7,328 nucleotides of DNA, from NCBI GenBank assembly GCA_934630905.1, contig CAKTXN010000084.1:1-7328 (forward strand), given 5' to 3'. The position numbers and the translations under genes are program-made. Each line of letters begins with the position of its first letter. The stretch's first letter is position 1. Source of the stretch: an uncultured Eggerthellaceae bacterium. Lineage in GTDB: Bacteria > Actinomycetota > Coriobacteriia > Coriobacteriales > Eggerthellaceae. Positions 1-6,611 of the stretch are shown here, in pieces. The notes below the pieces were generated by a model, which saw nothing but the letters and a program-made list of their open reading frames with translations, had not been told where the DNA came from and searched no databases.

Positions 1-131
1 GTCGTTGATTTCCCCGCGCCATTCGTGCCCACAAACGCCACGAAATCGCCGTCGTTGATAGTGAAACTCACGTCCTTGAGCACGGGCACCTCATTGCTAT
101 ACGACGCGCTCACGTTCTTGAATTCAATCAT
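1..131 (-). CDS. ECF transporter ATP-binding protein (second A subunit), N-terminal fragment
   Basis: Only the first 43 codons lie in the window; the gene runs off the left edge. The protein begins MIEFKNVSASY and reaches a Walker A motif, GTNGAGKST, at residues 35-43, which marks an ABC ATPase. Its start ATG overlaps the stop codon of the preceding ATPase as ATGA (131-128). A strong Shine-Dalgarno, AAGGAGGT, sits at 145-138 inside the upstream gene, so the two are almost certainly translationally coupled. ECF transporters use a pair of ATPases (A and A') with a T and an S membrane subunit, so this is probably the partner ATPase of the gene at 128-967. That pairing is inferred from gene order, since the signature and Walker B motifs lie outside the window. 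Confidence 0.85.
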   Translation of the reverse strand, partial: MIEFKNVSASYSNEVPVLKDVSFTINDGDFVAFVGTNGAGKST

Positions 132-967
132 GCCAGCACCTCCTTCACCATGACCGTTGCCTGAGAAACGTTTTCGCACACCGCGCCCGCGTACAGCCCG
201 CGGCGTCGCAACGCAACCGAAAGGCTGGTGGAGCGCGGACAGTTCACGCCCATCTCAAGCAGCTCGTCGGCATGCTCAAGAACTTGGGCGGGAGCACCAT
301 CGAATCGAATGTCGCCGTTTTCAATAATTAAAAGCCGATCGGCAAATTCAGAGAGCAGCGCGATTTTCTGCTCAACCACTATAACCGTTGTGCCATGTTC
401 TTGCGAATAACGTTTGAGCAGGGAAAACACGTTATAACTGCTCGCGGGATCAAGCTCTGCAGTGGGTTCATCAAGTACCAGCACGCGCGGGTTCAGCGCC
501 AAAATAGACGCAATGGCCACTTTCTGCTTCTGTCCGCCCGACAGCCCCGCAATGGCACGATGCCGCAAATCCGCAATGCCCATATCGTCAAGCGCTTGCG
601 CAATGCGCCCTTCGATTTGCGCGCGCGGCACCGCGAAGTTCTCCAAGCCGTACAGGATTTCATCTTCCACTATGCTTGACACCATTTGGCTTTCGATATC
701 CTGACACACGCTTCCCACCAGGCGCGATAAGTCGGTCAACGAGCTTTCGCACGTATCAAGGCCGTCCACGTGCACGCTTCCGTAGAAATCGCCGGGATAG
801 CAATGCGGCACAATGCCATTCAACACATACGTTAGCGAGCTTTTCCCGCAACCGGCCGCACCGGTAATTCCCACGAACTGACCATCAGGAATGCTCAGGC
901 TGATATCTCGCAGCACCGGCTGCGCACTCTCCCGATAGCAAAATGTCAAATCTTGTATCTCGATCAT
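128..967 (-). CDS. ECF transporter ATP-binding protein (A subunit), Gln at the switch-His position
   Basis: A 279-residue ABC ATPase that would power substrate uptake from the cytoplasmic face of the membrane. Visible motifs are Walker A GAAGCGKSS (36-44), a Q-loop Gln near 89, the signature LSGGQKQK (142-149), and Walker B/D-loop VLVLDEPTAELDP (162-174). About 75 residues follow, as in EcfA/CbiO proteins. At the switch position, where most family members have His, the sequence reads VVEQKI, giving Gln200. I chose the ATG at 967 because MIEIQDLTFCY aligns with the usual family N-terminus and with the next ATPase. An in-frame GTG at 1018 would add 17 residues and has a good Shine-Dalgarno (GAAGAGG) at the end of the upstream gene, so a longer product is possible. 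The gene lies downstream of the S-component gene and overlaps the next ATPase by 4 bases. Confidence 0.9.
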   Translation of the reverse strand: MIEIQDLTFCYRESAQPVLRDISLSIPDGQFVGITGAAGCGKSSLTYVLNGIVPHCYPGDFYGSVHVDGLDTCESSLTDLSRLVGSVCQDIESQMVSSIVEDEILYGLENFAVPRAQIEGRIAQALDDMGIADLRHRAIAGLSGGQKQKVAIASILALNPRVLVLDEPTAELDPASSYNVFSLLKRYSQEHGTTVIVVEQKIALLSEFADRLLIIENGDIRFDGAPAQVLEHADELLEMGVNCPRSTSLSVALRRRGLYAGAVCENVSQATVMVKEVLA

Positions 968-1021
968 AAGTCTTTCGCCCCCGTCGCTCTCAAACCGCTC
1001 GCACAAGCAAGCCGGCACGCT

Positions 1022-1591
1022 CTACCTCTTCAAAACTGCCTTCAAAACAGGGGTCAGAATTGCTGCTGCAACCGCATTCATGACCGCCGTGCCAAAAACC
1101 ATCGGCGCGTACATAGCCAACACCGCAGCCACTGCAACGTGATTGATGCCGGCGCCCACAATCAACGCGAAGCAATAGCCGGAAAACAGGGTGGACGCAA
1201 ACGTGATAATCACCGGAAGCACCACATTCTGGCACGTCTTGCTTTCAGGCGCGATTTTCGCAGCGCCCATAACCAAAAGCCCGCAGACCAGCGCACCCAA
1301 CGCCTCGGACGCGAAATTCACCATCGGCGTTGCATTCAGCAGGGGAATCTGGCTTACCAAGCCAACCAACAGACCAATAACGACCGCCTGATACGGCTTC
1401 GGCTTCGTTAGGATGATGGCCAAACAATACAGGGCAATCATGAAATTCGGCTTCATGCCGGCAAACGTCAAGAAGCTCGAAACCGTGAGCTTCAGCACTG
1501 CGCCCGCCGCAATCAGCACCGCAATCAAAATGAGATCCTGCACGGAAAAGCCCTTCTTTTCTTCCATCGCAACCATACGCTTCTCTGCCAT
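1022..1591 (-). CDS. ECF transporter S component, probable tryptophan-specific (TrpP-like)
   Basis: A 189-residue, very hydrophobic protein with about six membrane segments by eye (near residues 17-38, 47-63, 67-86, 92-112, 121-147 and 150-182) and a short charged N-terminus. Size and topology fit the substrate-binding S subunit of an ECF importer. The stretch around residues 43-52 (TFAGMKPNFM) resembles the GMKPD region I recall from Bacillus TrpP, the tryptophan transport protein; this is from memory and unaligned. Tryptophan specificity is supported independently by the T-box leader upstream, whose specifier reads UGG. The start ATG at 1591 has AAAAGGAG about 8 bases upstream. Two ATPase genes follow in the same direction; a T component is not in the window. 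The family call is firm; the substrate is an inference. Confidence 0.82.
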   Translation of the reverse strand: MAEKRMVAMEEKKGFSVQDLILIAVLIAAGAVLKLTVSSFLTFAGMKPNFMIALYCLAIILTKPKPYQAVVIGLLVGLVSQIPLLNATPMVNFASEALGALVCGLLVMGAAKIAPESKTCQNVVLPVIITFASTLFSGYCFALIVGAGINHVAVAAVLAMYAPMVFGTAVMNAVAAAILTPVLKAVLKR

Positions 1592-1673
1592 TTTCTTTTC
1601 TCCTTTTCGTTTCAGCAGATGAACAGATTCTTGCGCTTGAATTGCCTTCCCGTTACGTCAAGGTTTGCTTTGC

Positions 1674-1711
1674 TTCGCCTTGCCCGCCGCCGCTTTTCTG
1701 CGGCAAGCGAA
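1674..1711 (-). other. Strong hairpin in the leader between T-box terminator and S-component start
   Basis: On the minus strand TTCGCTTGCC (1711-1702) can pair with GGCAA (1684-1680) and GCGAA (1678-1674), with one bulged G. An alternative inner pairing is GCCGC with GCGGC around the AGAAAA loop. No U-tract follows, so it is not an obvious terminator. It lies in the roughly 130-base leader downstream of the T-box terminator and could protect the read-through transcript or serve as a processing site. The pairing is visible; the function is unknown. Confidence 0.4.
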
Positions 1712-1719
1712 CTTTCGGC

Positions 1720-1784
1720 AAAACAAAAAGGCCCGTCCTTGAAAACACGCGCCCAACGGACGAATGCTTAAAAGGACAGGCCTT
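1720..1784 (-). terminator. T-box Rho-independent terminator
   Basis: On the minus strand the arm AAGGCCTGTCCTT (1784-1772) pairs across 13 positions (one G-U) with AAGGACGGGCCTT (1740-1728). The run TTTTTGTTTT follows and overlaps the end of the 3' arm. The 5' arm shares bases with the antiterminator (CCTG and CCTTTT), so the two structures are mutually exclusive, which is the classical T-box arrangement. Confidence 0.93.
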
Positions 1785-2052
1785 GTAACCTGCGGTGCCA
1801 CCTTTTATTGACCTGGTATTACCCAGATCCCCTTCCGACTGCGCTACCACACAATCTGCCTTTAACGCAGGCTCACGGTCCAGATACTCGGCTTTTCGCA
1901 GCTCGCACGCACCACGCACGCAAGGCAACTTCCGGCCTTTCCCTTTTCCCTCGGCGATCCATTTGCCATTTAGCATACTGCGGGATTCTCAGCATCGCCC
2001 GCTCTCTGTGAGTGCCCGAATGGTTTAATCTTCGCCTCAACGGTTTGAAGGT
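1720..2052 (-). promoter_or_regulatory. T-box riboswitch, tRNA-Trp specific (UGG specifier)
   Basis: A transcription-attenuating leader that senses uncharged tRNA. Stem I is visible: basal helix GGCGA (2036-2032) with TCGCC (1957-1953), then CCATT with AATGG, enclosing an internal loop that carries TGG (1961-1959) followed by A. A distal hairpin, GCGGG with CCCGC, is preceded by the conserved AGAGAG, and its loop contains GATGCTGAGA. Stem III is GATCTGG/CCAGGTC (1829-1810). The antiterminator is AAAAGG (1806-1801) pairing CCTTTT (1775-1770), a 7-base bulge TGGCACC, then CAGG/CCTG. The bulge TGGC pairs with a tRNA 3' end GCCA, that is discriminator G, as in bacterial tRNA-Trp. It would not fit elongator tRNA-Met (discriminator A), so it supports UGG over the overlapping AUG reading. 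The leader controls the ECF operon at 1591-1. Confidence 0.93.
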
Positions 2053-2074
2053 ATATTCAATTTGCAATGCGCAT

Positions 2075-2102
2075 ACTGTATCACTATGAATTAAAAACGC
2101 AA
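2075..2102 (-). promoter_or_regulatory. Possible promoter of the T-box/ECF operon
   Basis: TTGCGT (2102-2097), a 16-base spacer, then TACAGT (2080-2075) on the minus strand would start transcription near 2068, just before T-box stem I. The match to consensus is moderate. A second AT-rich candidate, TATACC near 2055, has no good -35. The -35 overlaps the end of the candidate pheT terminator. Confidence 0.3.
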
Positions 2103-2127
2103 GAAGAAATTTTCATTTTTTCGCGTT
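2093..2127 (-). terminator. Possible terminator after pheT
   Basis: AACGCGA (2127-2121) can pair with TTGCGTT (2102-2096), including a G-U pair. Weak A-U extensions lie inside, and the hairpin is followed by a short T-run (GCGTTTTTAATT). The stem is short, so this is tentative. Its location 29 bases after the pheT stop, before the separate T-box leader, is what one would expect of a terminator. Confidence 0.35.
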
Positions 2128-2155
2128 CGAAACAAGGAAGCGGCGGCGAAAGGTC

Positions 2156-4633
2156 TTACCCGCGGATCTCCGCACCTGTGGCGCCCGCAACCTTCTTCAG
2201 CATCTTCGCGTGCGTCTTTTCAACCTCTTCGCTGGTCAGCGTGCGGTCGGGCACGCGATACATCAGCTTGAACGCCATGGACTTCTTGCCCTTGCCCACG
2301 CGCTGCTCGTCGCGATACACGTCGAAAAGCGTTGCGCTTTCCAGCATCTTGCCCGCTGCCGACGTCATGCACTGCATCAAACGCTCGCACGTCACGTCTT
2401 CGTCCACCACGAACGCCACATCCATAGCAACGGCCGGAAACGCCGGAACGTCCACGTAATCGCGCGCAGGACGGGCAGACTTCAGCAGCGCATCCAGGTC
2501 AAGCTCGAACGCAACCACGGGAGCTTCGGCATCAAACGCCTGAACAGCCAGCGGATGAATCTCACCCAGCCAGCCCAGCACCGTGCCGCCCGCCACGACT
2601 TCCGCCGCGCGGCCCGGCTGCAAATGCGGTGCTTCATCAGCGGAAAGAGCCTTGAAGCGCAGCTTGGCAACAGCCAGCTCACGGCAAACGTTTTCCACAA
2701 CGCCCTTGCCATCGAAGAAATCGAACGGCGCCGACTCGTTGTTCCACTGCTTGTCGCCAAACGCGCCTGCAAGAACGCCCGCAACTTTCGTGCGCTCCTT
2801 CGGCTTCTTGCGGCCTTCCGCAGCCGCAAACACCACGCCCATCTCGTAGAGCTGCACGTTCTTCACACCGCGGTTCTGATTGTAGGAAACCGAGCGCAAA
2901 AGCCCCGGAACAATGCTCTGGCGCATAACGCTTTGATCCACGCTCATGGGGTTGATAAGCTCGACCGGCTGGCCCAAACCAAGCTTCTCTGCGTCCATGC
3001 GCAGCTTCTCAAGGTCTTTCGGGTCGGCGAACGAATACGTCATGGTTTCGTTCATGCCGCTCGCGCGCAAGGCATCGTTCAGCAATGCGGTGCGCTTCTG
3101 GTCTGCGGTTTTAACGGCAAAACGACCACGACCGCCCGGCAGCGTGGACGGAATCAAGTCCATGCCGTACAGGCGCAGCACCTCTTCGTACAGGTCAATC
3201 TCGCGCTCAAGGTCGGGGCGGAAGCTGGGCGACACCACGTCCAAAACGTTTTCGTCGTCGGTCGCAGAAACGGTGCAACCCAAAAGCTCCAGCGTCTGCC
3301 ACGCGAATTCGCGCGAAATTTCGGCGCCCATCATGCCCTGGAAGCGCTTGACGCGGAAGATGTTGTGGAACGGCTCGCTTACGCACGGCCATTCGTCGAT
3401 GATGCCCTGGTCGTTGGAGCGCGCGTGCACCACGTGACCACCCGCAACTTCCACGATGAGCGCTGCCGCAGCAGCAGAGCGAATATCAATGTCGTGGTCG
3501 TCAACGCCGCGCTCGTAGCGCATGGAGCTTTCGCTGATCAGACCCAGGTTGCGGCTCGTGCGGCTCGTGCGACCCGCTTCGAACGTTGCCGTTTCCAACA
3601 AGATGTCGGTGGTTTCCTCGGTCACTTCGGAATCAAGGCCGCCCATCACGCCCGCCAGCGCAACAGCGCCGTGCTCAGGCGTAGAAATAACCGTCATATC
3701 GGTTGTGAGCGCACGATCAGTGCCATCGAGCGTTACCAGGTGCTCGCCTTCTTTTGCCGCGCGAATCACCACGGCGGCATGACCCTGCTCGTTTTGCAGT
3801 TTTGCCAGGTCAAACGTATGAAGCGGCTGACCAAACAGGAACAGGATGTAGTTCGTCACGTCCACCACGTTGTTGATGGAGCGCTGACCAATGGCGGCAA
3901 GACGTTCGACCATCCAGTCGGGGCTGGGGCCCACCTTCACGCCGCGGATGACGCGCGCTGCATAACGCGGGCAGCGCTTCTCGTCCTCAATCGCAATGCT
4001 CACCAGGTCTTCCAGCGCTTCGCCGGAGCCATCAAGCTGCAGTTTATCGGCCATTTCGTGAACAGGATTCGTGTGGACCGTGCGATACATTGCGCCCACT
4101 TCGCGCGCAAAACCCACCACGGAAAGGCAGTCGGGGCGATTCGGCGTAATCTCCAGGTCAAGCACGGTATCGGACTGCTTCAGATAATCGGCAATGGGCA
4201 TGCCTACGGGTGCGTCTTCGGGAAGCACCCAAATGCCCGCATGGTCGGAACCAAAGCCCAGCTCACGCTGCGAGCAGCACATGCCGTTCGATGCCACGCC
4301 GCGCAGCTTGCCTTTCTTGATTTTCACATCACCCGGCAAATGGGCACCCACGCACGCAACAGGAACTTTGATACCGGCGGCAATATTGGGCGCACCGCAC
4401 ACGATTTGCAGCGGCTCGCCTTGCGCAACGTCCACCGTTACCACGTGCATGTGATCGCTATCGGGATGGTCTTCGCAGGTCAGAACGTGGCCAACCACCA
4501 CGTGGTCGAAAGCGGCACCGAGTTTCTCCACGCCTTCCACGCCCGTGCCCGTCAAATCCAGGCGGTCGCAAAACGCCTTAGTGTCCGCAGGAACGTCCAC
4601 GTAATCGGAAAGCCACTTCAACGATACCTTCAT
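2156..4633 (-). CDS. pheT: Phenylalanine--tRNA ligase beta subunit
   Basis: Beta subunit (825 residues, usual bacterial size) of the cytoplasmic (alpha-beta)2 enzyme that charges tRNA-Phe. The N-terminus MKVSLKWLSDYVDV is typical. A tRNA-binding OB-fold domain lies at about 40-150 (HPDSDHMHVVTVDV, later NGMCCSQRELG). The B3/B4 editing region follows (about 210-390; INNVVDVTNYILFLFGQPLH), then B5 (about 405-475), the catalytic-like core (SFRPDLEREIDLYEEVLRLYG) and a C-terminal FDX-ACB anticodon-binding domain (about 730-825; PAFPAVAMDVAFVVDE). The ATG at 4633 is chosen because AAAGGA lies 7 bases upstream; an in-frame GTG at 4669 adds 12 residues unlike the family. PheS, the catalytic alpha subunit, is usually encoded directly upstream but is absent here; 285 noncoding bases and an unrelated gene precede pheT. 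No T-box is seen ahead of pheT. Confidence 0.98.
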   Translation of the reverse strand: MKVSLKWLSDYVDVPADTKAFCDRLDLTGTGVEGVEKLGAAFDHVVVGHVLTCEDHPDSDHMHVVTVDVAQGEPLQIVCGAPNIAAGIKVPVACVGAHLPGDVKIKKGKLRGVASNGMCCSQRELGFGSDHAGIWVLPEDAPVGMPIADYLKQSDTVLDLEITPNRPDCLSVVGFAREVGAMYRTVHTNPVHEMADKLQLDGSGEALEDLVSIAIEDEKRCPRYAARVIRGVKVGPSPDWMVERLAAIGQRSINNVVDVTNYILFLFGQPLHTFDLAKLQNEQGHAAVVIRAAKEGEHLVTLDGTDRALTTDMTVISTPEHGAVALAGVMGGLDSEVTEETTDILLETATFEAGRTSRTSRNLGLISESSMRYERGVDDHDIDIRSAAAAALIVEVAGGHVVHARSNDQGIIDEWPCVSEPFHNIFRVKRFQGMMGAEISREFAWQTLELLGCTVSATDDENVLDVVSPSFRPDLEREIDLYEEVLRLYGMDLIPSTLPGGRGRFAVKTADQKRTALLNDALRASGMNETMTYSFADPKDLEKLRMDAEKLGLGQPVELINPMSVDQSVMRQSIVPGLLRSVSYNQNRGVKNVQLYEMGVVFAAAEGRKKPKERTKVAGVLAGAFGDKQWNNESAPFDFFDGKGVVENVCRELAVAKLRFKALSADEAPHLQPGRAAEVVAGGTVLGWLGEIHPLAVQAFDAEAPVVAFELDLDALLKSARPARDYVDVPAFPAVAMDVAFVVDEDVTCERLMQCMTSAAGKMLESATLFDVYRDEQRVGKGKKSMAFKLMYRVPDRTLTSEEVEKTHAKMLKKVAGATGAEIRG

Positions 4634-4742
4634 GTTTTGTCCTTTGTCTTCGAAACAACGCGGCCGCACGCAACGCCAGCAGCAACCCTAAACGAAACAG
4701 TTCGTTTGCCGCATTCTCACGCCGCAACCACGCACAATAAAC

Positions 4743-4764
4743 CAATATACGTAACTATATATTG
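4743..4764. repeat. AT-rich inverted repeat upstream of pheT (operator-like dyad)
   Basis: CAATATA (4743-4749) and TATATTG (4758-4764) are perfect 7-bp inverted arms separated by 8 bases, a 22-bp dyad in otherwise GC-rich DNA. It overlaps a TACAAT -10-like hexamer on the minus strand (4766-4761). The geometry resembles a dimeric regulator site, but no regulator is identifiable. Confidence 0.4.
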
Positions 4765-4766
4765 TA
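4761..4766 (-). promoter_or_regulatory. Possible -10 box for pheT
   Basis: TACAAT on the minus strand, about 130 bases upstream of the pheT ATG and downstream of the terminator hairpin at 4831-4790. I see no convincing -35 at 16-18 bases. A promoter is expected somewhere here, because pheT is separated from the upstream gene by a terminator. Confidence 0.3.
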
Positions 4767-4789
4767 CTGCTTTCGCACTTCGTAGCGGG

Positions 4790-4831
4790 AAAAATTTGGC
4801 CGCGTACACACCATGTCTATTTGTGCGCGGC
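4790..4831 (-). terminator. Rho-independent terminator after the DarT-like gene
   Basis: On the minus strand GCCGCG (4831-4826) plus CACA pairs with TGTG (4810-4807), a TA bulge, then CGCGGC (4804-4799). CAAATTTTT follows. The GC-rich stem and T-run, about 90 bases after the stop at 4919, separate this gene's transcription from pheT. Confidence 0.6.
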
Positions 4832-4918
4832 GTGCGGGCTTCACGGTGTCCCCGCCAAGCCGCGTAACGCAAGAACAGATGCGCCACGCCGCAGCATATG
4901 TACCGCAGCGTCAGGGCG

Positions 4919-6529
4919 CTACGAATGTTCCTTTTCGCCTTCAGACGCAGATGCATCTTCCGACGATGCGTCCGACACGCCTTCGCCGCGCCATTCCTGC
5001 CAATCAGCGCGCGGCGCAAAGTAGTTCACTTCGCATTGATCAACCGTGCACGCCGGCGCGCCAAACGGAAACGCAGTTTGGTAACGAGCCACGGATTCTT
5101 GGTCTTCGAACACGACGAGGCTAATGCAATCAGGGGTAATCTTGTCGTAAATCTGAATCTCTGCCTGGGGATTCGTCGGATACTTATCGGGAATAAACCT
5201 CGTGCGCGGCGTGACCGCCAAGAAACGATTAGGCGTCTCGGTTTGATAAAACATGCCGTCGAAAGCCTGGGCAGAACAAGGATCGTTTCGGTTTCCCGCG
5301 TTGAAGTGCGGCTCCAAAAACGACTTGCTCGCAGCATTCGTCCAGTAAAATTGCGGCTCGTAACGCTCGATAACCTTCCGGGCATCCAAAAGCAGCACGC
5401 ACCACTTTTTTTCGGACTCCACGCAGCGACGATGATAAAACGTTCGATAATTGGGAAACTCCACCGAAAGACAAATGGCATCGGTGCCTTCGAAGCGATT
5501 GAGCTTCAGAGCGGATTCCTCTTTCGACACGCCATTCATCAGGGACAGCGGCATTAAGCCACGCATTATGATGCTTTCCAGATTATCGACTTCCGTAAAA
5601 TGCACGAAACGCGTGACGCCGCGCTTTTCCATGGATTCCAGTACGTGGGCACGTGCAGCTTCGGCGTTGTCGGAAAACAGCGTGCATTCGGTCGAAGCCA
5701 CAGGCGCGGTACCAGATGCAGGGGCGGCGGCACGCGAAGCCGCAGTTCCTACCGCAGTTCCTACCACAGTTCCAGCCGCGCTTCCTACCGCGACCGATGT
5801 CGCTGGCGCCGCCCCACACGCAGCTCCAGCCGTCGCTCCAGCAGCTCCAGCAGCTCCGGCCGCCGCAGCCGCAACAGCCGCAGCACGCTCGCGCGCGTAT
5901 TTCAAGTAGCCCCGAACACTGTAATGATCCGCGCCATCAGATGCGCTCGTCGCTTGATCGTCGGAATCGATGGTGCCAAGATAACCCTCGGGTGCCTGAT
6001 TGCCCTGGGAATCAACCACCATGGCGTACCAATGGCTGTCCTTATAGGGAGGCAGCGTTAACTTGCAGCGAAGCGTAAGCTTCGTATCGCCTTCCGCCAT
6101 AAACAGAGCGCCGCCGTCGGAAATAGTACGCAGGCGTTCGCCGTCGATCCAAAAACAGCAAAACGGCGTTTCAAAGGAATCCGTTAGGGAATCGTTCTCG
6201 CGCGTATACACGTAGCACATCAGCACGCGACCCACGCCTTGACACAAAAGCTCGACCTCGGACTCCTTCAGCTTGAACTCCGCAATGCCGGTGCTGCGTC
6301 CTTTTTCGTCGAAGCGTACCGTCGTCAAAGCAGTTTTGACCTGGAAAAAGAAGGTCTCGGATGCCACAGCAGGGTCCTTCAGCTGCTCTTTCAGATTCAG
6401 CGACACCACATCAATGCCCATGTCCGCAGGCGGACGCACCGCATCCAAACCATTGCGATACAAGGCGCTGACCGGCTGGTATTCGCCCGTGTAGCCGTTA
6501 TAGAGATAATCGTAGAAGTCAAAAGCCAT
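4919..6529 (-). CDS. Putative DUF4365-like (PD-(D/E)XK) / DarT-like ADP-ribosyltransferase fusion protein
   Basis: A 536-residue protein that appears to have two catalytic-type domains. Residues about 1-175 resemble DUF4365/Mrr-like PD-(D/E)XK folds: GEYQPVSALYRNG with Glu16, then MGID with Asp40, then FFFQVKTA with Gln63 and Lys65. Residues 214-280 are an Ala/Gly/Val-rich linker with glycines every four residues. Residues about 303-490 resemble DarT, an ADP-ribosyltransferase that modifies thymidine in single-stranded DNA: RFVHFTEVDNLESIIMRGL with His310, RFEGTDAICLS, TNAAS (397-401), and QAEIQIYDKI, whose Glu457 sits where the DarT catalytic Glu lies. The tail is acidic and Ser-rich. The start ATG has AAGGA upstream and a TATAAT at 6594-6589. 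No DarG-like antitoxin is adjacent. The DarT-like domain is fairly secure, the N-terminal fold less so; a defence, toxin or delivered-effector role is inference. Confidence 0.75.
   Translation of the reverse strand: MAFDFYDYLYNGYTGEYQPVSALYRNGLDAVRPPADMGIDVVSLNLKEQLKDPAVASETFFFQVKTALTTVRFDEKGRSTGIAEFKLKESEVELLCQGVGRVLMCYVYTRENDSLTDSFETPFCCFWIDGERLRTISDGGALFMAEGDTKLTLRCKLTLPPYKDSHWYAMVVDSQGNQAPEGYLGTIDSDDQATSASDGADHYSVRGYLKYARERAAAVAAAAAGAAGAAGATAGAACGAAPATSVAVGSAAGTVVGTAVGTAASRAAAPASGTAPVASTECTLFSDNAEAARAHVLESMEKRGVTRFVHFTEVDNLESIIMRGLMPLSLMNGVSKEESALKLNRFEGTDAICLSVEFPNYRTFYHRRCVESEKKWCVLLLDARKVIERYEPQFYWTNAASKSFLEPHFNAGNRNDPCSAQAFDGMFYQTETPNRFLAVTPRTRFIPDKYPTNPQAEIQIYDKITPDCISLVVFEDQESVARYQTAFPFGAPACTVDQCEVNYFAPRADWQEWRGEGVSDASSEDASASEGEKEHS
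5740..5787 (-). repeat. Four tandem 12-bp units inside the linker of the fusion gene
   Basis: On the plus strand the units are CCGCAGTTCCTA (5740), an identical copy (5752), then diverged CCACAGTTCCAG (5764) and CCGCGCTTCCTA (5776). On the coding strand they give GSAA-GTVV-GTAV-GTAA, a glycine-every-four pattern. A second, shorter repetitive stretch near 5820-5885 (GCAGCTCCA-like 9-base units) encodes GAA repeats. Such in-frame repeats can vary in number by slippage. Confidence 0.85.
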
Positions 6530-6588
6530 GATGGTTCCTTGAGTTTTTCGGTATCCGCGCCGGCACTCGCATTGAGTGACGCTCGCCT

Positions 6589-6594
6589 ATTATA
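6589..6594 (-). promoter_or_regulatory. Consensus -10 box for the fusion gene
   Basis: A perfect TATAAT on the minus strand, about 60 bases before the ATG at 6529. At the -35 distance there is only GAGCTG, from the 3' arm of the inverted repeat, so the promoter may be weak or activator-dependent. The predicted leader contains a small CACTC/GAGTG dyad. Confidence 0.5.
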
Positions 6595-6611
6595 AGTCGT
6601 TTCAAAAGGAA

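Noticed and set aside
968..1018. GTG start at 1018, giving a 296-residue ATPase
   Set aside because: It has a good Shine-Dalgarno, but the 17 extra residues (MPACLCERF...) do not resemble the family N-terminus, whereas MIEIQDLTFCY does. Kept as an alternative in the gene entry.
1835..1856. tRNA-like string on the minus strand (GTGGTAGCGCAGTCGG)
   Set aside because: It resembles a D-arm, but no acceptor stem, anticodon arm or TTC loop follows at the right distances. It lies in the T-box region between stem I and stem III.
1959..1962. AUG (Met) reading of the T-box specifier
   Set aside because: ATGG contains both ATG and TGG. The bulge TGGC demands a tRNA with discriminator G, fitting tRNA-Trp and not tRNA-Met, and the downstream gene is TrpP-like.
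4690..4707. Small hairpin AAACGAA-ACAG-TTCGTTT upstream of pheT
   Set aside because: The 7-bp pairing is real but has no T-run in either direction. It may fold in the pheT leader, but nothing supports a terminator or riboswitch call.
2210..4867. 885-residue open frame on the plus strand, antisense to pheT
   Set aside because: It is the codon-bias shadow of pheT: rich in His, Arg, Ala and Gln, with no recognisable domain, while the opposite strand is an intact essential gene.
4634..4918. T-box or other aminoacyl-tRNA sensor ahead of pheT
   Set aside because: I looked for the conserved GGTGGCACCGC-type T-box sequence and for a Phe leader peptide and found neither.
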